Both the position numbers and the translations under genes were made by a program. From the NCBI RefSeq assembly GCF_900176425.1, contig NZ_FWXS01000003.1:124001-188000 (forward strand): a stretch of 64,000 bases of DNA. The letters run 5' to 3'. This DNA is from Moheibacter sediminis. Its GTDB lineage: Bacteria > Bacteroidota > Bacteroidia > Flavobacteriales > Weeksellaceae. Below, one piece after another: positions 58,614-64,000 of this stretch (position 1 is the first letter of the stretch; each line of letters begins with the position of its first letter). Under the pieces are notes generated by a model. The model made no database searches. It was not told the origin of the DNA and was given only the letters and a program-made list of their open reading frames with translations.

Positions 58614-61037
58614 TCAAAACAATTCAGGGAAATCATTCGGTTTCGCTTCGAGCATCAACTCATAAACCTTTTCCACGATGTCATCCACAGATGGTTTCGA
58701 AAAATAATCTCCATCCGTTGCGTAAGCAGTTCGGTGCGCTTTCGCCGCAATCGTAATTGGTTTGCTATCGAGGTGGAAATATCCGTTTTGTTCTTCCAAT
58801 ATTTGCTGCATCATAAACGCAGAAGCACCGCCCGGCACATCTTCATCAATCACAACCAGACGATTGGTTTTCTCCAAACTTTTCACGATATCATGCTTCA
58901 CATCAAACGGAAGCAAAGACTGGATATCGATAACTTCGGCATCGATTCCTAATTGAGCCAATTCCTTAGCTGCTTCAGTTACAATTCTCCATGTCGAGCC
59001 ATACGTAACCAAAGTTACATCGCTTCCTGTTTTAGTGATTTCCACCTCACCGATTGGTGTATTGAATTCACCGATATTTTGAGGCATTTTTTCTTTCAAT
59101 CGGTAGCCGTTCAAGCTTTCCACAACGATAGCTGGTTCATCACATTTCAACAAAGTATTATAAAATCCAGCTGCTTTTGTTAAATCTCTCGGCACTAAAA
59201 CATACATTCCTCGCACCAAATTCAGGATTCCACCCATTGGCGAACCTGCATGCCATACACCTTCCAATCTATGTCCGCGCGTTCTGATGATTAAAGGTGC
59301 CTTTTGCCCACCTTTTGTTCTGTATAAAACTGTCGCCAAATCATCTGACATTAATTGCAATCCATACAATACATAGTCGAGGTACTGAATTTCGGCAATA
59401 GGACGAAGCCCGCGCATTGCCATTCCGATACCTTGTCCTAAAATAGTAGCTTCACGGATTCCGGTATCAGAAACTTTTGTTTCTCCGTATTTTTCCTGCA
59501 ATCCCTCCAATCCTTGGTTCACATCACCAATGTTTCCTGCATCTTCTCCAAAGATTAAAACATTGGTATTTTGTTCAAATATTTTATCAAAATTATCTCT
59601 CACAACTACGCGTCCGTCTTCCAATAAAGGTTCTTCTGCATAGATAGGGTCAACTTTCTCCACATTCAAAGCATTCCATTGAGATTCACTATGCAAGTGC
59701 GATGAATACACATCATTTTCAATTTTCATTCTCGCTTCAAACCATTGGATTAGTTCTTTTTTAGCATTAGAATTTTCTCCTCTGGTCATTCTGAAAACCT
59801 TCCTCACAACAGAATAAACATCTTTTTTAAATGGTGTTTGTTTTGATTTTAAAGAATTAATTTCAGTTTCTATGAAAGATTTATTTGGACTTTCCGATGC
59901 AACTTTTTCCAACAATTCAACTGCATGATTTTTCAAATTCAATAATGGATTCAAATAGTCTTCCCAAGCTTGTTTCTGAGCAGTTTTAACTTCTTTTTTG
60001 GCTTCTTCTTCAATTTTATTTAATGTTTCTTCTGTTGCCAGTTTTTCATCTGCCGCATCGAAATTCAAAATCCATTCTTTAAACTTCGCAATTCCGTCAA
60101 ATTCTTTTTCCCAATCCAATCTTTCTTCAGATTTGTAGCGCTCATGCGATCCAGAAGTCGAGTGCCCTTGTGGCTGTGTACACTCTCTCACGTGGATGAT
60201 GCAAGGAATATGTTCTTCTCTTGCTAACTTTTCAGCACGTTGATAAGCATCAATCAAACCGGCATAATCCCAAGCTTTGCAAGTGATAATTTCATAACCT
60301 CTTTCATCTTCATTTCTTTGGAAACCCGATAACAATTCGCTTAAATTAGTTTTGGTTCTTTGGTATTTAGCCGGAACTGAGATTCCGTATCCGTCATCCC
60401 AAATTGAAACAATCATGGGAACCTGTAAAACGCCTCCGGCATTGATGGTTTCCCAAAAAGGGCCTTCCGAAGTACTTGCATCACCGATGGTTCCGAATGC
60501 GATTTCATTTCCTTCGATAGAAAAATTATTTTCTGTATCAGCATTTGTGATTTCGCGGTAATACTTAGAAGCCTGTGCCAACCCAAGCAATCTTGGCATT
60601 TGCCCTGAAGTCGGAGAAATATCTGAGCTCGAATTTTTTTGCTCTGTTAAATTTTTCCACGACCCATCATCATTTAAAGAACGAGTAGCAAAGTGAGAAG
60701 TCATTTGACGACCACCGGAAGCGGGTTCTTTCTCTAAATCTGTATTGGCATATAATTGTGCAAAAAACGCAGAAAGTGTCAATTGACCTATGGCCAGCAT
60801 AAAAGTTTGATCTCGGTAATATCCCGAACGAAAGTCTCCGTTCTTGAAAACACGTGCCATTGCTATTTGTGGCAATTCCTTTCCGTCACCGAAAATTCCG
60901 AATTTAGCTTTACCCGTTAAAACCTCACGTCTTCCTAAAAGACTGGTTTCTCTCGATAAAACGGCTATTTTATAATCTTCAATTATTTGTTTTTTGAACT
61001 GGTCAAAAGTTAGTTTGCTTTCAGTCTGAACTTCCAT
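58614..61037 (-). CDS. 2-oxoacid (branched-chain type) dehydrogenase E1, fused alpha and beta subunits
   Basis: The 807-residue protein joins the E1 alpha part (about 1-370) and the E1 beta part (from about 470) with a helical linker. The thiamine diphosphate motif reads IGDASTSEGPFWETIN near 190-205, and the alpha part also has CTQPQGHSTSGSHERY. The beta part has VLIFGEDAGNIGDVNQGLEGL and IDIQSLLPFDVKHDIV. It decarboxylates branched-chain 2-oxoacids (or pyruvate-like acids) for the E2 subunit, which is not in the window. Such fusions are typical of Bacteroidetes. Confidence 0.94.
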   Translation of the reverse strand: MEVQTESKLTFDQFKKQIIEDYKIAVLSRETSLLGRREVLTGKAKFGIFGDGKELPQIAMARVFKNGDFRSGYYRDQTFMLAIGQLTLSAFFAQLYANTDLEKEPASGGRQMTSHFATRSLNDDGSWKNLTEQKNSSSDISPTSGQMPRLLGLAQASKYYREITNADTENNFSIEGNEIAFGTIGDASTSEGPFWETINAGGVLQVPMIVSIWDDGYGISVPAKYQRTKTNLSELLSGFQRNEDERGYEIITCKAWDYAGLIDAYQRAEKLAREEHIPCIIHVRECTQPQGHSTSGSHERYKSEERLDWEKEFDGIAKFKEWILNFDAADEKLATEETLNKIEEEAKKEVKTAQKQAWEDYLNPLLNLKNHAVELLEKVASESPNKSFIETEINSLKSKQTPFKKDVYSVVRKVFRMTRGENSNAKKELIQWFEARMKIENDVYSSHLHSESQWNALNVEKVDPIYAEEPLLEDGRVVVRDNFDKIFEQNTNVLIFGEDAGNIGDVNQGLEGLQEKYGETKVSDTGIREATILGQGIGMAMRGLRPIAEIQYLDYVLYGLQLMSDDLATVLYRTKGGQKAPLIIRTRGHRLEGVWHAGSPMGGILNLVRGMYVLVPRDLTKAAGFYNTLLKCDEPAIVVESLNGYRLKEKMPQNIGEFNTPIGEVEITKTGSDVTLVTYGSTWRIVTEAAKELAQLGIDAEVIDIQSLLPFDVKHDIVKSLEKTNRLVVIDEDVPGGASAFMMQQILEEQNGYFHLDSKPITIAAKAHRTAYATDGDYFSKPSVDDIVEKVYELMLEAKPNDFPELF

Positions 61038-61166
61038 GATTCAATTATTTATAATGGAAACAAAAGTATAAAATCTATTTCAAATGATTTTTTAACTGAT
61101 AAAAATTTGTTTTTGAAATAAAGTTTGATAATTTTACGACTTGTAATTTTTAATAAATATAAAGAA

Positions 61167-62495
61167 ATGAAGAAAATTTATTTTTTGGCAATAGCATTAA
61201 CAGGTGTGTTAGCTAATGCTCAGGCTTGGACTCCACAAGCTACCAATTGGCCTCAAAGCTGGGGTGTAGATGAAATATCTATAGCAGATGCTAATACTGT
61301 GTGGATGACAGCTTATGATGGTACAGGAGGAGGAACTTATCCAAAAGACTTCGCTAAAACTACTGATGGTGGTTCTACTTGGGTTTCTATGACTGCTGAG
61401 GAAATTCCTTCTGGAGCTTTATTAAGTGATATAGCTGCTATTGATGGAAATACTGCTTACCTTATAACTGCTCCAAGCAGTGGAGGTGCTACTAATAATG
61501 GAATATGGAAAACTACAGATGGAGGTACTAACTGGACGAAATATTCTGGTGGAATCTTTACAGCTTCTGCTTCTTTTGCTAACCATATCTATTTTTGGGA
61601 TGCTAACAATGGATATTCAGGAGGGGATCCAGTAGCAGGTAAATTTGAAATGTACAGAACTACAGACGGAGGTGCAACTTGGACGGTTATTTCAACAGCT
61701 CCAGCTCCTCAGAATGCTGATGAGTTTACTTATGTAGGTATGAAAGATGTAGTTGGAGATAACATTTGGTTAGGAACAAGTACAGGTCGTATTTTACGTT
61801 CTAATGACAGAGGTGTTAACTGGGAAGCATTTGTAAGTCCTGCAATCGACTTTGGTGGTGTAATTACTGCTGGATCTTCTGCAGATTTTGCTTTTTCTGA
61901 TGCAAACAATGGTTTGTTAATCACAAACGATAACGGTTCAGTTTTTATCTACAAAACAACTAATGGTGGTTCAACTTGGGAAGATATCGTTCCAGAAGGT
62001 GTATGGTATCCAGGTGACATTACTCACGTTCCGGGAACAGCTAGTACATTCGTATCTTCAGGTATCAACTCTGCAGCACCAATGGGTTCTTCATACTCTA
62101 CAGATGGAGGAATGACTTGGATTGAAATTGATTCAGGAGAGCAAAGAGGTAGATTGGAGTTCTTTAATGGAACAACAGGATGGTGTGGTCAATTCAGCGA
62201 CGGACCTGGAGGTTCTATCGGAGTATTGAAATTTGACGGAAACTTGAGCATGGCAGTTTCAGATGTAAATGCTAAGTCAAACTTACAAGTTTATCCAAAC
62301 CCATCTTCTTCAGTTATCAACTTTACAGCTAAAAACGAAATTGTACAAGTTAATGTAATTGATTTGACTGGTAAAGTTGTTTCTCAAACTAAAGGAACTA
62401 AAGTAAATGTATCTTCATTGCCTGCAGGTGTATATGTTGCACAAGTTAAATATGCAAATGGTGGTGTAGAAAACACTAAAGTTGTAGTAAAATAA
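61167..62495 (+). CDS. secreted BNR-repeat protein with type IX sorting domain
   Basis: The start at 61167 (442 residues) gives the signal MKKIYFLAIALTGVLANAQ; the earlier in-frame ATG at 61125 adds a non-signal tail. The body has six Asp-box (BNR) repeats: TTDGGSTWVSM, TTDGGTNWTKY, TTDGGATWTVI, SNDRGVNWEAF, TTNGGSTWEDI and STDGGMTWIEI, indicating a beta propeller like YCF48 or sialidase-type proteins. A type A T9SS domain closes it (LQVYPNPSSSVINF ... NTKVVVK). Codons are unusually uniform (GGT, ACT, GCT), as in highly expressed genes. Confidence 0.9.
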   Translation: MKKIYFLAIALTGVLANAQAWTPQATNWPQSWGVDEISIADANTVWMTAYDGTGGGTYPKDFAKTTDGGSTWVSMTAEEIPSGALLSDIAAIDGNTAYLITAPSSGGATNNGIWKTTDGGTNWTKYSGGIFTASASFANHIYFWDANNGYSGGDPVAGKFEMYRTTDGGATWTVISTAPAPQNADEFTYVGMKDVVGDNIWLGTSTGRILRSNDRGVNWEAFVSPAIDFGGVITAGSSADFAFSDANNGLLITNDNGSVFIYKTTNGGSTWEDIVPEGVWYPGDITHVPGTASTFVSSGINSAAPMGSSYSTDGGMTWIEIDSGEQRGRLEFFNGTTGWCGQFSDGPGGSIGVLKFDGNLSMAVSDVNAKSNLQVYPNPSSSVINFTAKNEIVQVNVIDLTGKVVSQTKGTKVNVSSLPAGVYVAQVKYANGGVENTKVVVK

Positions 62496-62518
62496 TTTAC
62501 TCAAAATATAAAGTTAAT

Positions 62519-62540
62519 AAGCCCCGTCAGGGGCTTTTTT
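62519..62540 (+). terminator. intrinsic terminator after the BNR-repeat gene
   Basis: AAGCCCC-GTCA-GGGGCTT followed by TTTTT. Confidence 0.9.
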
Positions 62541-62580
62541 ATTTTTATGATAAAATTTTTAAATAATTTATTCAAAGGCA

Positions 62581-62611
62581 TTTGTGAATCCAAAATGAAT
62601 TCATACATTTG
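62581..62611 (+). promoter_or_regulatory. promoter of the rplM-rpsI operon
   Basis: TTTG (62581-62584), 19 bases, TACATTTG (62604-62611): an exact Bacteroidetes consensus, leaving a leader of about 40 bases before the GTG start of rplM. Confidence 0.75.
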
Positions 62612-62656
62612 CAACCCGAATTTCATTCAGAATATAACATAGTAAAAATCAAGATA

Positions 62657-63112
62657 GTGGATACGTTAAGTTACAAAACAATATCAGCTAATAAAGAAAC
62701 CTCTCAAAAAGAGTGGATTCAGGTTGATGCAGCCGGCCTAAGTCTAGGTAGATTAGCTTCAGGAGTTGCTAAGCTGGCAAGAGGAAAGCACAAAACAAAC
62801 TTTACACCTCACGCAGACTGCGGAGATTATGTAATCGTTGTAAATGCTGATAAAATCCAATTAACAGGAAACAAGTGGAACGATAAATTATACATTCGTC
62901 ACACAGGTTACCCAGGTGGTCAGCGTAGTTTGACTGCTCAGCAATTATTTGACAAAGACCCAATCCGTTTGATCGAAAAAGCGGTAAAAGGTATGTTGCC
63001 AAAAAATAAATTGGGAAGCCAACTTTTATCAAATGTTCATGTTTTTTCAGGAGAAGAGCATCAGCATACGGCACAAAAACCAAAGAAAATAGATATTAAC
63101 GCATATATTTAA
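62657..63112 (+). CDS. rplM: 50S ribosomal protein L13
   Basis: I choose the GTG at 62657 (151 residues), because Bacteroidetes L13 proteins begin with a (V/M)DTLSYKT-like phrase and the promoter -7 box overlaps the longer alternative at 62609. L13 motifs are clear: WIQVDAAGLSLGRLASGVAKLARGKHKTNFTPHADCGDYVIVVNA and YIRHTGYPGGQRSLTAQQLF. It is an early assembly protein of the large subunit and forms an operon with rpsI. Confidence 0.97.
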   Translation: MDTLSYKTISANKETSQKEWIQVDAAGLSLGRLASGVAKLARGKHKTNFTPHADCGDYVIVVNADKIQLTGNKWNDKLYIRHTGYPGGQRSLTAQQLFDKDPIRLIEKAVKGMLPKNKLGSQLLSNVHVFSGEEHQHTAQKPKKIDINAYI

Positions 63113-63120
63113 AATTAATT

Positions 63121-63507
63121 ATGGCAATCGTTCACAAAATAGGCCGCAGAAAAACAGCCGTTGCAAGAGTTTACTTACAAGAAGGTAACGGAGAAATTTT
63201 CGTAAATGGCCGCGAATTAAAAGAATACTTCACAACCGGAGTTTTGCAATACAAAGTAGAACAACCTTTGACTATCACTGGGACAAAAGGTAAATACAAT
63301 GTAGATATCAAAGTTTTCGGAGGTGGGATCACAGGACAAGCAGAAGCAATCCGTTTAGGGATTTCAAGAGCTTTGTGCGAGGTCGATACAGATTTCAGAG
63401 GACAATTGAAACCAGAAGGTTTGTTGACTCGTGACCCAAGAATGGTAGAGCGTAAGAAATTCGGACAGAAGAAAGCTCGTAAGAGATTCCAGTTCTCGAA
63501 ACGTTAA
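63121..63507 (+). CDS. rpsI: 30S ribosomal protein S9
   Basis: The 128-residue protein has the S9 pattern: GRRKTAVARVYLQEGNGEIFVNGR at the start, GGGITGQAEAIRLGISRAL in the middle and the basic tail ERKKFGQKKARKRFQFSKR that reaches the ribosomal P site. It begins 9 bases after rplM, the usual order. Confidence 0.98.
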   Translation: MAIVHKIGRRKTAVARVYLQEGNGEIFVNGRELKEYFTTGVLQYKVEQPLTITGTKGKYNVDIKVFGGGITGQAEAIRLGISRALCEVDTDFRGQLKPEGLLTRDPRMVERKKFGQKKARKRFQFSKR

Positions 63508-63696
63508 TACATGTTTAGAGTTTTATTTTCAATGTTTAAATTGAATTTGAAAACTTACAACTTTAAATTAAAAAATAATAAATTATAAAACCATTTTACG
63601 GTAGGTTTAGCATCTAAATGTTTAAGGCGCGAATTCATTCAACCACTCAAACATTGCTTGCAAATTAGGCAGAACGTAAACTAAAAAAACAAAAAA
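63508..63696 (+). promoter_or_regulatory. 189-base leader of rpsB
   Basis: The gap between rpsI and rpsB is long for a ribosomal operon. It holds an A+T-rich first half, then a less A+T-rich part near 63598-63672 with AATGTTT and AAACATT able to pair. It may be a separate promoter and a regulatory leader; no known motif was identified. Confidence 0.35.
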
Positions 63697-64000
63697 ATGG
63701 CAAAAGCAAATGTAAAAGAATTGTTGGAAGCCGGAGTACACTTCGGTCACTTGACAAGAAAATGGAACCCAAACATGGCTTCTTATATCTTTATGGAGAA
63801 GAACGGGATCCACATCATAGACCTTCACAAAACTGCAGTTAAATTAGAAGAAGCTTCAACAGCTTTGGGTAAAATCGCTGCATCAGGTCGTAAAATCCTT
63901 TTCGTAGCTACAAAAAAACAAGCGAAAGAAGTTGTTGCAAAACACGCGGAAAGCATCAATATGCCTTATATTACTGAACGATGGCCGGGCGGGATGCTTA
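63697..64000 (+). CDS. rpsB: 30S ribosomal protein S2, 3' truncated by the window
   Basis: The frame from the ATG at 63697 stays open to the window end; 101 residues are visible. It matches S2: VKELLEAGVHFGHLTRKWNPNMASYIFMEKNGIHIIDLHKT, ILFVATKKQAKEVV and YITERWPGGML. It is a small-subunit protein, usually followed by tsf. Confidence 0.97.
   Translation, partial: MAKANVKELLEAGVHFGHLTRKWNPNMASYIFMEKNGIHIIDLHKTAVKLEEASTALGKIAASGRKILFVATKKQAKEVVAKHAESINMPYITERWPGGML

Noticed and set aside
62609-62656. Longer TTG start for L13
   Set aside because: It overlaps the promoter -7 box TACATTTG; the GTG at 62657 matches known Bacteroidetes L13 starts.

Overview
This window reads as a chromosomal segment of a Flavobacteriia-class Bacteroidetes bacterium, probably close to Weeksellaceae or the Chryseobacterium group. 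The evidence is: low G+C; promoters of the Bacteroidetes form (TTTG, about 19 bases, TAnnTTTG) before the zapA operon and rplM; three cell-surface proteins with type IX secretion (T9SS) C-terminal sorting domains plus a T9SS plug protein; a SusC-like plug domain; a fused 2-oxoacid dehydrogenase E1; and a Tat-exported glycosylasparaginase very like the Elizabethkingia enzyme. Most of the window is ordinary core genome. No tRNA, rRNA, CRISPR array or intact insertion sequence was seen.

Layout. 1-2.2 kb: DUF47 regulator and PiT phosphate transporter, then an exported protein. 2.4-5.5 kb: ECF sigma factor followed by an unusual anti-sigma-like/SusC-plug/VWA fusion. 5.6-6.5 kb: small genes. 6.7-9.25 kb: a very A+T-rich two-gene module (PHP-domain/ABC-type ATPase plus a small acidic protein). 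9.4-9.74 kb: a cryptic 21-bp-period tandem array. 9.8-12.4 kb: AlkA-like glycosylase, ChaN-like protein, universal stress protein. 12.5-16.4 kb: haem uptake and utilisation operon hmuTUVS on the minus strand. 16.6-18.1 kb: probable copper handling (Cys-rich protein, SCO, YHS). 18.2-22.9 kb: ABC exporter, MFS, TPM protein, menB. 23-31.5 kb: T9SS substrates, dnaJ/grpE, cutC, glycosylasparaginase. 32-38.4 kb: TPR-AraC regulator, TonB receptor, M23 peptidase. 38.5-44 kb: coiled-coil protein, zapA, 6S RNA, RNase Y, class I ribonucleotide reductase. 44-49 kb: lipoproteins, cysteine desulfurase, CvpA, acyl-CoA dehydrogenase. 49-53 kb: Crp/Fnr regulator and a pirin/GNAT/OsmC/YjdI cluster. 53-62.5 kb: T9SS plug, pruA, cation efflux, fused E1, BNR-repeat T9SS protein. 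62.6-64 kb: rplM-rpsI-rpsB, the last cut by the window end.

The strongest candidates for something undescribed are: (1) a two-copy small-RNA cassette (20.07-20.18 kb and 58.19-58.30 kb) with a conserved palindrome, a fixed 22-bp spacer, a promoter -7 box, an identical 16-nt 5' tag and a terminator hairpin; (2) a predicted structured RNA at 31.67-31.87 kb with two 21-bp direct repeats just upstream of its promoter, next to an AraC-type regulator gene; (3) the PHP-ATPase module and the adjacent 21-bp array, which in reverse reads as a decayed heptapeptide repeat; (4) the ECF sigma factor with its plug-VWA fusion partner. Functions given for these four are inference from sequence alone.
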